NCBI RefSeq assembly: GCF_023370075.1
Contig: NZ_CP097149.1
Location: forward strand, 434,001-498,000
Length of the DNA stretch: 64,000 bases
Reading direction: 5' to 3'
Source of the DNA: Deinococcus sp. QL22
Lineage (GTDB): Bacteria; Deinococcota; Deinococci; Deinococcales; Deinococcaceae
Position 1 is the stretch's first letter, and each line of letters opens with the position of its first letter. Below, in pieces: positions 54,300 through 61,095 of this stretch. The position numbers and the translations under genes are program-made. The notes below the pieces were generated by a model. It had not been told where the DNA came from and searched no databases. It saw only the letters and a list, made by a program, of their open reading frames with translations.

Positions 54300-55703
54300 T
54301 CACCCCCTTCCTGGGATGCGCAGAGTTCCAGCGCGGTTGACAGTTCGCCAATCGGCACCGGGAACAGAGATGGTGGTTTTGGGTATGACGGCCTCTTCTT
54401 CCAACAGCAGTTCAGTGAAGGCCCAGACAAGCGCGTCCATGCGGTCAGGGCTAACTTTGTCGCCCGGTACCCACGTCGTCATCTGCCCTTCCAGATCCGG
54501 AAAGAGCTTGGCGTGGTGAATATTCGCCTTCTGATAAAGGGCACTCACCGGTTCAGCCCGCGTGTGCTTCCCGCGGCTGGCCCAGACCGCTTTGACGTTG
54601 ATCTTCGGATTCACAGCGCGGATGGTGTTCGCCACCATGTCCCCGCCGTTGTTTCGTTCAGCCACCACGCAATCGGCCTTCCAGTACTTGTAGGCTTCAA
54701 TTGCTTTCTCTGCCCATTCGGTGGGGCTGTAATCCCCGCTTAGATCGTCCAGCACGTAGCCGCGTCCCGCTGCATCTTTGCCAGCCACGATGATGCCAGT
54801 CTCGGCGTTGTCACTGCCCTGGCTGGCCTGTGGATCGACGGCGACCACGATCCGCACGAGTGTTGGCAGGTCTTCAAGCTTGATCCGGAAGCCTTCCCGG
54901 TTGAACATCGCGTACTTCCAGAGGGCGCCGGGTGTGTCTTCGAGCAGCTCACCCTCCAACTCTTGACGCCCTAACCTGGTGCCCTCGTATTTCCGGATGA
55001 CGTTGCGCTTGAAGGTCTCGGCCAGGTTGCTGATGTTCTCGCTGGTGCTGCCGCCGGTCACCACCGTGCCCTCATCCTTCTTGACCTCACGGATCAAGCG
55101 CACCGGGCGGGGCGTGCCGGTCAAGATCACACGTGGATCGTTGCCGAGACGCAACCCGAACAGCAGGTTCGTCCAGGTCGTGTCCTCTGCCGTGCCCTGA
55201 TCGGCATCGTTCCAGGTGGCGGGCTCATCTCCCCAAGCGCCGTGATGTTGCGGCCCTCGCAAAGAGCGGGCTTTCTCGCTACTGAAGCACTTGAACTTGG
55301 CCCCATTCTTCAAATACAGCTCACCCATCGAGCGGTTCCAAGCGGTGTCGATGCTGCCCCCTCGCAGCTCGCGTTCATCCAGCACGTTCAGCAGACCGGA
55401 CTGACCTTCGACCATCGTGTCTCGGGCGTCGGCAATGGTCTGGGCCACCAGAGCGAAGCGGCCCCGCGGGGTGTTGCGTGCCCACTCGGCGATGGTCTCC
55501 GCTCCGGTTCGGGTCTTACCGAAACCACGCCCAGCCAGGATCAGCCAGACGAACCAATCCCCAGCGGGCGGCAGCTGGTTCAGACGGGCGGTGAGCAGCC
55601 AGCGTTGGCGGGCCGTCTGTCCTCTGACAACCATTGGTTTACGCGGTTGAATCCTCGCTACCCGCTTCTGTGTTGCCTTGATCCGGCTCACCATCTCCAG
55701 CAT
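54300..55703 (-). CDS. Phage terminase large subunit, 467 aa
   Basis: Motor ATPase and headful/cos nuclease. The ATG at 55703 (GGAGGTGA upstream) overlaps the TerS gene by 65 bp. Walker A LAGRGFGKTRTG puts Lys63-Thr64 in the P-loop, Walker B GAWGDEPATW has Asp159/Glu160, and the coupling motif is LTGTPRP (195-201). The nuclease domain starts with Asp290 in VAVDPQAS, then Glu349 in VVAERNNGG, and a final Asp in SPDRMDALVWA. This is the Terminase_6 layout. Full length, no broken motif. Confidence 0.95.
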   Translation of the reverse strand: MLEMVSRIKATQKRVARIQPRKPMVVRGQTARQRWLLTARLNQLPPAGDWFVWLILAGRGFGKTRTGAETIAEWARNTPRGRFALVAQTIADARDTMVEGQSGLLNVLDERELRGGSIDTAWNRSMGELYLKNGAKFKCFSSEKARSLRGPQHHGAWGDEPATWNDADQGTAEDTTWTNLLFGLRLGNDPRVILTGTPRPVRLIREVKKDEGTVVTGGSTSENISNLAETFKRNVIRKYEGTRLGRQELEGELLEDTPGALWKYAMFNREGFRIKLEDLPTLVRIVVAVDPQASQGSDNAETGIIVAGKDAAGRGYVLDDLSGDYSPTEWAEKAIEAYKYWKADCVVAERNNGGDMVANTIRAVNPKINVKAVWASRGKHTRAEPVSALYQKANIHHAKLFPDLEGQMTTWVPGDKVSPDRMDALVWAFTELLLEEEAVIPKTTISVPGADWRTVNRAGTLRIPGRG

Positions 55704-56070
55704 CGTTCACCTCCCCACTGCCCAGCACCTCACGGGTGAGCGCGATTTCAGACAGCACCTTGATGGCCCCCGTGACCGCACTGATGTTCTCTGCAGTGGA
55801 GCCGGGCAGTTCCTGCACCATGCCGCCCAGTTTCCGCATGAGGGTAGTCAGGGTGGTGTTGAGTTCTCCTGCCCAGGTTTGGTTGGTGACGAGCTTGGAA
55901 AGTTGGCCATAAAGGGCGGAAAGCTCGGTGTCAGAATCTAGGGCAGCGCGGTAGTTTCTGAGCGTCCTGTCCGTGATTCCGTGGTTTTCGCAAGCTTTCC
56001 GGTCACCGAAGAGGGCGGCATCCACCAAGATCCGGGCGGCGCGGGGGTTGTCTCGTTTTGGGGATGCCAT
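55639..56070 (-). CDS. Phage terminase small subunit, 143 aa
   Basis: DNA-recognition subunit. A helix-turn-helix is visible at about 12-42 (AARILVDAALFGDRKACENHGITDRTLRNYRAAL), followed by a helical oligomerisation region and an acidic tail (AGDGEPDQGNTEAGSEDSTA). Its gene directly precedes and overlaps TerL. A cos or pac site would be expected in or near this gene, but none can be recognised by eye. Confidence 0.85.
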   Translation of the reverse strand: MASPKRDNPRAARILVDAALFGDRKACENHGITDRTLRNYRAALDSDTELSALYGQLSKLVTNQTWAGELNTTLTTLMRKLGGMVQELPGSTAENISAVTGAIKVLSEIALTREVLGSGEVNDAGDGEPDQGNTEAGSEDSTA

Positions 56071-56073
56071 AAA

Positions 56074-56331
56074 TCACCTCCTGTGGGTGCGAATGATGGG
56101 CGGCAACTCACCCCGAGGGGGAGTCGACTGGAAGGGATCGTGTATCAACCCCAGCTCTGGCAGGTACCAGGGCGCAGGGTCGAGTTGCTTCCACTCTTTC
56201 GGCGTGGTCTGCAACCGCCGGCGGCGTTCTTCCTTCATCAGCCAGTCACGGCGTTCATCCGGCTGAGACAGATGTGAGGTGACCTGGGCGCGGCGGGCGG
56301 CCCGCTTCTGTGCCTTCTTAGACACTGGCAA
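56074..56331 (-). CDS. Phage basic hypothetical protein, 85 aa
   Basis: Very basic N-terminus (KKAQKRAARRAQ) and a tryptophan-rich middle (EWKQLDPAPWYLPELGLIHDPF). It overlaps the upstream gene by 14 bases and ends three bases before TerS. It could bind nucleic acid; family unknown. Confidence 0.55.
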   Translation of the reverse strand: MPVSKKAQKRAARRAQVTSHLSQPDERRDWLMKEERRRRLQTTPKEWKQLDPAPWYLPELGLIHDPFQSTPPRGELPPIIRTHRR

Positions 56332-56560
56332 ACTCAGGCGGTATCGGTTGGTCGATGACTTGGATGACCGTGCGCCCCTCGTGCCCGTGCACCTGAATCA
56401 GATCATCCATATTGCTGTAGATCGCCAGGGAGTAGGGGGCAACGTTCCAGCGCATGACTGCCGTCCCGTCGCTGAAAATCACACCCTCAGCCACAACGCC
56501 CGTGCCGCTGCGTCCGCTGACGTCCTCTCGTCTGACCAATTGGAATCGTTGCATGAACAT
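56318..56560 (-). CDS. Phage hypothetical protein, 80 aa
   Basis: The ATG at 56560 has GAGG five bases upstream; the longer frame to 56752 would run through the tRNA-like gene and is rejected. Strand-rich small protein (MQRFQLVRREDVSGRSGTG, VMRWNVAPYSLAIYSNMDDLIQVHGHEGRT, VIQVIDQP). The pattern of a bulky aromatic core with a Gly-x-Gly turn is common among phage small beta-barrels. First gene of the late operon as read here. Function unknown. Confidence 0.6.
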   Translation of the reverse strand: MFMQRFQLVRREDVSGRSGTGVVAEGVIFSDGTAVMRWNVAPYSLAIYSNMDDLIQVHGHEGRTVIQVIDQPIPPEFASV

Positions 56561-56633
56561 CGGGCCTCTAGGGGCAAGAAGAAACCCCCGAGCTGGGGGC
56601 GGGATAGCGTCACAAAACGTGACGGTATGAATT

Positions 56634-56707
56634 TGGTGGATAAGGCAGGAGTTGAACCTGCAACCATTCAGCCGAAGCCGACCGCTCTCCCGTTGAGCTA
56701 CTTCTCC
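56634..56707 (-). tRNA. tRNA-like gene, anticodon uncertain (74 nt, CCA encoded)
   Basis: Acceptor GGAGAAG/CTTATCC (one G-A mismatch), TA, D stem GCTC/GAGC with loop AACGGGA, perfect T arm GCAGG-TTCAACT-CCTGC, discriminator A and an encoded CCA. The anticodon arm is abnormal: with a standard seven-base loop (CTTCGGC, anticodon TCG) the stem barely pairs. A better fold has stem TCGGC/GCTGA capped by a TTCG tetraloop, or a six-base loop. It may be a decayed tRNA, a tRNA mimic, or a phage tRNA with an unusual loop. Confidence 0.6.
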
Positions 56708-56850
56708 GTGAGCTTCCGTTCTTCCCCGCGCCAACCCGAAGGCAGGCCTCACTTGGCGGTCTAAGCGCTTCGCTGGATGATCCAGTCAAGCCGTGCGCCT
56801 AACGTTGCTGTGATCTCGCGTCTTGATACGCAGGCCCACAGCGGGCACCT

Positions 56851-56920
56851 GGCAGACCCTCAGGGAGTTGCACCCTGCCTGTCCAGATTTGGAGTCCAGA
56901 CGGTTCCTACGAACAGTGCC
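56851..56920 (-). ncRNA. tRNA-like fold with CCA (Trp-like) anticodon loop
   Basis: Contains a seven-bp arm GTCTGGA/TCTGGAC with loop CTCCAAA (anticodon position reads CCA, tryptophan), a perfect T arm CAGGG-TGCAACT-CCCTG, and a tiny D-like arm GTTC-GTAG-GAAC. The acceptor pairs only over GGCA/TGCC. Too irregular for a confident tRNA; perhaps a relic. Confidence 0.35.
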
Positions 56921-57060
56921 CATATGTCGAGACTTTCTTCCCCACACCCGTCTAGCAGGTAGCCCTATGGTGGTCTGTCGGACGCGATCTCGCATCCCAG
57001 TCTGTCTTTGGCCGTATGCGTCGGTAGGCACACGAGGGCTGGCGCAGACTTCCAGCAGTG

Positions 57061-57612
57061 TTAATGACCTGCGAGTGCGCTGAGGTAGTGCCACACCTCA
57101 CGGTTCCAGTGAGCGTCAGCCAGAGCGTCATGCTCTGTTTTGAGCTGCTTTGGCAACTGAGGATTGCCCAGCATGTCGCACCACTGTTTGAGATCGCGCG
57201 TATACATCGGCATTCCTTTGGGAAGGTCAATCATGCGCCCAAACAATTGACACAGCGCTACGTGGTCATACGCGCTGTAGTAGCCCCACAGTTCCGGCTT
57301 TTCGGTGGGGGGCACAGGCTTGGGCACGTCCCAGCCCTTCTTCTCTGGCAGGGTGTAGCCCAGGAAGGCCAACAGTTCAGGACCAATTTCCTTATGAGGA
57401 CGCCAGATACCGCGGTTCTCAGGGGTCAGAACAATGGGCTGAGCGGGCAGATGGGGCAGCACGTTTTGCTTCACCCAATCGTTCGCACGGCTGAAGTTGC
57501 AGTCGTAGTTAGCACGATAGAAACTGCGCCCATCCTCAGCCACCACACCGATGCTGATGAGTTCGATGGTGTCACCATCTTCAATGAACTCGGTGTCGTA
57601 GAAGTAGCGCAT
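57061..57612 (-). CDS. RNase AS-type 3'-5' exoribonuclease (DEDDh)
   Basis: The protein is 183 residues from ATG 57612, which overlaps the preceding stop (TGATG). MRYFYDTEFIEDGDTIELI and ISIGVVAEDGRSFY are close to the mycobacterial Rv2179c/RNase AS family, which trims adenylate-rich RNA 3' ends. The catalytic set is complete: Asp6 and Glu8 (YDTEF), Asp116 (YYSAYDHVALC), His161 and Asp166 (EHDALADA). An insertion between the second and third motifs (about 84-108, proline/lysine-rich) is not seen in the short homologues. The gene is coupled to the RyR/Acb2-like gene, so the two proteins are probably made together. Role in infection unknown; RNA turnover or counter-defence are possible. Confidence 0.85.
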   Translation of the reverse strand: MRYFYDTEFIEDGDTIELISIGVVAEDGRSFYRANYDCNFSRANDWVKQNVLPHLPAQPIVLTPENRGIWRPHKEIGPELLAFLGYTLPEKKGWDVPKPVPPTEKPELWGYYSAYDHVALCQLFGRMIDLPKGMPMYTRDLKQWCDMLGNPQLPKQLKTEHDALADAHWNREVWHYLSALAGH

Positions 57613-58217
57613 CAGTGAAAGACGATGCCCTTGTTCGCCCACATGCTCGCCTCTTCCAGCTTGGTAATGGCCAGCGAGCGTTCACGACTGGACGGTAGGG
57701 TCATCAGGGTTTCATACGCTGCTTTCAACGCTCCCCGCACTTCTTCAATCTGGTTCACCTGTTCAATGGTCGGGGGTTGATATTCAAAGGGATGTTTCGG
57801 CGCAGAAGCAGGCCGTGGCTCAGGTTTGATCTCAGGCAGAGGCTTATTCAGATCACTGGTCAACGCACCAAAAGCAGCCTTCACCACAGCGCTGTACAGA
57901 TGATCTTTGCGCTGTTGTTCGGCGGGCAGCTCGGCATACGGCACCATGCAGGGGTGCTGGGGCGGTGTCGCGTCCATGTCTTTGACTGGGGCGTAGACCG
58001 TACCCATCTTGGCCTTTTCAGCCATCCAAGATTCATGCTGCTGCTCAGGCGTGTTGCCGGCCAGTGCCCCTTCGATGCCTGCAATGGCACTTTCCTTTTG
58101 CCAGTCTGGCGCAGCATCCCAACTGGGCTGGGAAGTATCGCCGATAGATTGGCAGTAATGCCGATTTGCCTCATGAGCGATAGCGGCAAGCGTCAACATC
58201 AAGGTCATCTTGTTCAT
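57612..58217 (-). CDS. RyR-domain protein with C-terminal Acb2/Tad1-like hairpin domain
   Basis: Protein of 201 residues. Residues about 13-115 match the RyR domain seen in phage proteins: HEANRHYCQSIGDTSQPSW, ESAIAGIEGALAG, HESWMAEKAKMGTVYAPVKD, and DHLYSAVVKA. Residues about 147-201 (PPTIEQVNQIEEVRGALKAAYETLM, then PSSRERSLAITKLEEASMWAN) match the Acb2/Tad1 hairpin family as I recall it. Members of that family sequester cyclic nucleotides or gcADPR and so block CBASS or Thoeris. A Pro/Lys-rich linker (about 124-146) joins them. The unit stands alone after a strong terminator and is coupled to an RNase AS gene. RyR identity is strong; sponge activity is inference. Confidence 0.78.
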   Translation of the reverse strand: MNKMTLMLTLAAIAHEANRHYCQSIGDTSQPSWDAAPDWQKESAIAGIEGALAGNTPEQQHESWMAEKAKMGTVYAPVKDMDATPPQHPCMVPYAELPAEQQRKDHLYSAVVKAAFGALTSDLNKPLPEIKPEPRPASAPKHPFEYQPPTIEQVNQIEEVRGALKAAYETLMTLPSSRERSLAITKLEEASMWANKGIVFH

Positions 58218-58319
58218 CTGAACTCCTCTGGAAATATGGCGATCTGGCCGGGGGCTGCAAAAAAGGTGCGCCCGCCACTGCTAAGGGTGGCTGAGGCGCG
58301 GCATGGGGTAAGGCCCAAA

Positions 58320-58357
58320 GAGAAGCCCCCAAGCCTAGATGCTTGGGGGCACTTCTC
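58320..58357 (-). terminator. Strong hairpin ending the early/middle transcript
   Basis: GAGAAG-CCCCCAAGC, six-base loop, GCTTGGGGG-CA-CTTCTC: 15 bp of pairing with a two-base bulge. On the minus strand it is followed by TTTGGGCC, a short T tract. It separates the early genes from the RyR/RNase AS unit. Confidence 0.65.
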
Positions 58358-58403
58358 TGAACTTAATGAATCTTACGCGCAACTCGCTGTTGATGCAACA
58401 ACT

Positions 58404-58907
58404 TCAACCCGCTCTGATACGTCTCAGATGGATTGCCGCCTTCGCATCGCCCAACTTTACCGCCAACTCTAAGACCGCTTCCCCGTACGCCCGCGCCCGG
58501 TCCGTCGGATGTACCCATGCGCCCGTCTCCCTCAGCAGGCTCTCTGGCCCGCGCCCAGCCTGCACCCGAGGCAGAAGGCCGTCCCCGCGTTCATCTTTGA
58601 TACTCAGGGCCACCTTGCTTGCTGGGATAGCGCCCATAGGCGTGTGCTGCATCAGGGTAGAGACAATGTCGGAGCCACCGTCACTTCCGCTGCGCCAGTT
58701 GCCGACGATGACGCGCATTCGTGACGGCCGTGAAGGGCCGATGCTGGTCAACATTTCTTCACTTCTGAAGGTGTCCCAATCCCGCAAGGCCTGGTACCAC
58801 GCCTCGGCGTAGGCCCGCGCTTCCCGTTGTTGTTCTAGGAACTCGCGAATGGCGGGACCAGGGCCAGCCACTCGGATAACGCGACTTCTTTTGGTTCCGT
58901 TCGTCAA
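58404..58907 (-). CDS. Phage hypothetical protein, 167 aa
   Basis: A TTG at 58907 has a perfect AGGAGG five bases upstream and is preferred; an ATG at 58943 overlapping the previous stop (TGATG) would add 12 residues. The protein is Arg-rich and helical (AIREFLEQQREARAYAEAWYQALRDWDTFRSEE), with a central Gly/Ser stretch (VGNWRSGSDGGSD) and a C-terminal helix ending AIHLRRIRAG. Early-operon last gene. No family recognised. Confidence 0.55.
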   Translation of the reverse strand: MTNGTKRSRVIRVAGPGPAIREFLEQQREARAYAEAWYQALRDWDTFRSEEMLTSIGPSRPSRMRVIVGNWRSGSDGGSDIVSTLMQHTPMGAIPASKVALSIKDERGDGLLPRVQAGRGPESLLRETGAWVHPTDRARAYGEAVLELAVKLGDAKAAIHLRRIRAG

Positions 58908-58942
58908 GTGCGCCTCCTGAGGGTGGGAAAGGGTGAGGGTCA

Positions 58943-59233
58943 TCAACGCACCGTGGTGGATCCGATCAGACCAAAGACGTGCCACACGAACCCGCGTGGA
59001 CCCTGTGCGGTACCGATGAATTGGCCGAGTTGTTCACGCGGTTCGGAGATCGGGTTGCCGGTGCCAATCACGGTGATCCGGGCGCATTGCGTATGGGCGA
59101 GTTCAGGATCAACAAGCGCCCACAGGCACAGCTGACCGCCCTGGAACTGCACGCTAAGCAACTCGGCGCCCTCGGGCAGCCAGAAGGCCTGCTCATCAGT
59201 GATATCCAGCGGATATTTATAGATCTTGTACAT
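58943..59233 (-). CDS. DUF7352-type phage protein, 96 aa
   Basis: MYKIYKYPLDITDEQAFWLPEGAELLSVQFQGG, then CLWALVDPE, IGTGNPI, and FIGTAQGPRGFVWHVFGL is the pattern of a small beta-barrel protein very common in phages and recently classed as DUF7352. GGAGG six bases before the ATG. Function unknown. Ends coupled to the next gene. Confidence 0.75.
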   Translation of the reverse strand: MYKIYKYPLDITDEQAFWLPEGAELLSVQFQGGQLCLWALVDPELAHTQCARITVIGTGNPISEPREQLGQFIGTAQGPRGFVWHVFGLIGSTTVR

Positions 59234-59307
59234 GGAGCCTCCGGTGGGCGTGGGTAAGGGTCATCTGTGCTGTGTCCTGTGCAGGCGCTTCGGGCAAGGC
59301 GGTCGCT

Positions 59308-59535
59308 TCACCACGTCACCTCATACAGCGTCAGGTTGGCCCATCTCTTAGGGAGTTGCCTCACGCTCAGGCGGCGAGCGGTGAGGGCCTCAATCACGTC
59401 CGGGGTGAGGTCAACCACCTTGACTGATGGACGGCCCTTCTCGATTGCCTCGCTGACGTTGCTGAGCACGCGGTAAAACTGAGTCTGGGCTGCAATGGTG
59501 GTCAGCCCATCGGTAAGAAACTGGTCAATGTTCAT
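59308..59535 (-). CDS. Phage hypothetical protein, 75 aa
   Basis: The start overlaps the preceding stop by ATGA. An N-terminal helix (MNIDQFLTDGLTTIAAQTQFYRVLSNVSEAIEKG) is followed by DLTPDVIEALTARRLSVRQLPKRW, which has a helix-turn-helix flavour. No family recognised; it is possibly a small regulator. A weak gap of 74 bp follows. Confidence 0.55.
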   Translation of the reverse strand: MNIDQFLTDGLTTIAAQTQFYRVLSNVSEAIEKGRPSVKVVDLTPDVIEALTARRLSVRQLPKRWANLTLYEVTW

Positions 59536-59807
59536 ATGCGGAACCGGGTGTCCTGTGGCGGGTAGCGATTCTCTCGCGCCACGACGAGATAGGCCTCCTC
59601 GAATGAACAGGCGTAATAGGCCATCCAATCGCGTACGGCTTTCTGCTGGCGGGCATCCAGAGCCGCCATCTGATTGAGCCGCGCCACGTCCTGCGGCGTC
59701 AGGGACATGGTGATCATTTGCGGCACGCCCGACATGCCATCTGGTTTGGCCTCCCTCTTGGGGCCATGCGCCCGCCGCTCGCGGTTCTCGCGCACACGCC
59801 GCCTCAC
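59532..59807 (-). CDS. Phage hypothetical protein, 91 aa
   Basis: The GTG start overlaps the upstream stop (GTGA). The N-terminus is arginine-rich (RRRVRENRERR), then QMITMSLTPQDVARLNQMAALDARQQKAVRDWM, a strand-helix pattern like small ribbon-helix-helix or DNA-associated proteins. An ATG at residue 25 is an alternative start that would drop the basic part. Unknown function. Confidence 0.5.
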   Translation of the reverse strand: MRRRVRENRERRAHGPKREAKPDGMSGVPQMITMSLTPQDVARLNQMAALDARQQKAVRDWMAYYACSFEEAYLVVARENRYPPQDTRFRI

Positions 59808-60115
59808 TGGCCCTCACCTGCCTGAGCACAGCCCTTCAGGTACGCTTCCAGTAGTGCTTCCACCATGCCCCAAGGTTTGACCGTGCCGGTGCCAGTGCAG
59901 GGGTCTGCCATGTAGCCACCCTCACCCAAGATCCTGGCGCTGTACATGCTGTCTTCTTCCAGTCTCCAGATCCAGTCACGGCGTTCTACGGCTTCAATCA
60001 CGTCCCAGAAGATTTCGCGCATGATGGGGCGTTCATCCCCATTGGGCAGGATGCGGGCGTATTCCGGCTCAGCCTCCCACCACAGGGCCAGCATCTTATT
60101 CAGGTCTTTGTTCAC
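59804..60115 (-). CDS. Phage hypothetical protein, 103 aa
   Basis: GTG start overlapping the upstream stop. Acidic, tryptophan-rich (LALWWEAEPEYARIL, RDWIWRLEED). The final residues AGEGQ and the GTGA junction are identical in DNA to the end of its upstream neighbour, sharing a 19-bp repeat. Similar Trp-rich small proteins occur in many phages, without known function. Confidence 0.55.
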   Translation of the reverse strand: MNKDLNKMLALWWEAEPEYARILPNGDERPIMREIFWDVIEAVERRDWIWRLEEDSMYSARILGEGGYMADPCTGTGTVKPWGMVEALLEAYLKGCAQAGEGQ

Positions 60116-60699
60116 TGGCCCTCACCTGCCATCAGCAGTGCGAGGTGACTCTGCCCTACAAGCCAATTCCAAGCCCCTGCCAGCGCCTGTGTGATGTGCC
60201 CAGACTGTGGACTGGTGCCTGTGTAGGCCAACACAATGTCTGTGCCTTCCAGCCCCAGCCACTGCATGGGTTGTTGATAATCCTGCTGGAAATGATCTGA
60301 AGTCAGCCGCATGCTGGCTGCCACTTCTTTGCCAATCTCTGTGGGGGTCATAGGTTTGGTGTGCTTCCATTCCACAGGGCCAAGGCTGGTCACCAGTTGA
60401 GCAGTCTCAAGGGGGATGGTCTGCCAGGGCTGCGGCTCTGCTGCGGCTGCCTCTTTCTCTTCCATATAGACACCCAACAACCGCTGCACGTTGGCCCGCT
60501 CAACTTGGGCATCAGCCAGCACTGACAGCAGGGCGGCCTTCTCTGCCCGCTGCTGCTCAACCACCAAAGCCAGCGCTTTCATGCTGGCCCCAACAGTCCG
60601 CTGGTAAGACTCCCCTCCCCTCGTCGCCATCGCATGCCCTACCGTCACCAGCGCCTCAATTTCTTCCGATGTGAACACGGGGATGTCTTGAGGGGTCAT
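60112..60699 (-). CDS. Phage hypothetical protein, 195 aa
   Basis: The start overlaps the upstream stop by four bases. A long N-terminal helical part (SYQRTVGASMKALALVVEQQRAEKAALLSVLADAQ to NVQRLLGVYMEEKEAAAAE) is probably a coiled coil. A Trp-containing C-terminal domain (LETAQLVTSLGPVEWKHTK, DIVLAYTGTSPQSGH) follows. No motif known to me. Ends AGEGQ like its neighbour. Confidence 0.55.
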   Translation of the reverse strand: MTPQDIPVFTSEEIEALVTVGHAMATRGGESYQRTVGASMKALALVVEQQRAEKAALLSVLADAQVERANVQRLLGVYMEEKEAAAAEPQPWQTIPLETAQLVTSLGPVEWKHTKPMTPTEIGKEVAASMRLTSDHFQQDYQQPMQWLGLEGTDIVLAYTGTSPQSGHITQALAGAWNWLVGQSHLALLMAGEGQ

Positions 60700-61094
60700 G
60701 CGTCCTCTCCCATCGCAATCACGACGCGCTTGTCCGCAGGGATCAGCTCCAAAACCTCTTCCAAGCTGGGCGCAGGTACATCGCCGCGCAATTCCGCTAC
60801 CAGCCCGCCCCAGTTCAGGCCAAACTCATGGGTGAAAACCGGGCGTCCCAGTGCCTTCTGAACAGCCTCGTGAAACACGTCAAAGGGCATCGTCAGTTCG
60901 CAGACGTTCAGCTGAAACTCTGCCCGCTCGCGGTGGGTCATGCCCTCCCAGTGCTTGGCCTGAGCCAGCGCGATGGCTTTTTCTCTGCCAATACTGAGGG
61001 GTTTGAACTTGGGTTTGCCCTTCAACTCCCCAAGTGTGTCGTGATCGAGAGAAACGGCTGAATCAGCGCTCAAGTTGATGTCATTTGATGTCAT
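60696..61094 (-). CDS. DUF7736-like phage protein, 132 aa
   Basis: GGAG seven bases before the ATG. The protein begins Ser/Asp-rich (GLN-free, SADSAVSLDHDTL) and then has a domain resembling one often found next to resolvase genes in phages: KFKPLSIGREKAIALAQAKHWEGMTHRERAEFQLN, CELTMPFDVFHEAVQKALGRPVFTHEFG. Function unknown. Lies directly downstream of RusA. Confidence 0.65.
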   Translation of the reverse strand: MTSNDINLSADSAVSLDHDTLGELKGKPKFKPLSIGREKAIALAQAKHWEGMTHRERAEFQLNVCELTMPFDVFHEAVQKALGRPVFTHEFGLNWGGLVAELRGDVPAPSLEEVLELIPADKRVVIAMGEDA

Positions 61095-61095
61095 T

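Larger units (their letters stand above)
56561..57060 (-). other. 500-bp noncoding stretch with tRNA-like and hairpin elements
   Basis: No convincing protein gene; the open frame at 56786-57094 is arginine-rich and overlaps the structured elements. It holds a tRNA-like gene with encoded CCA (56634-56707), a second cloverleaf-like sequence (56851-56920), and further short hairpins (for example CTGGA/TCCAG near 56776-56788). The late promoter should also lie here, but no clear -35/-10 pair was found. Confidence 0.6.

Noticed and set aside
56786..57094. 102-codon minus-strand ORF between RNase AS and the tRNA-like gene
   Set aside because: Arg/Thr-rich, no ribosome site, and it covers the tRNA-like folds.
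57061..58217. RyR/RNase AS pair as a host toxin-antitoxin system
   Set aside because: Both lie inside the phage gene order on the same strand, and the Acb2/Tad1-like part points to a phage function.
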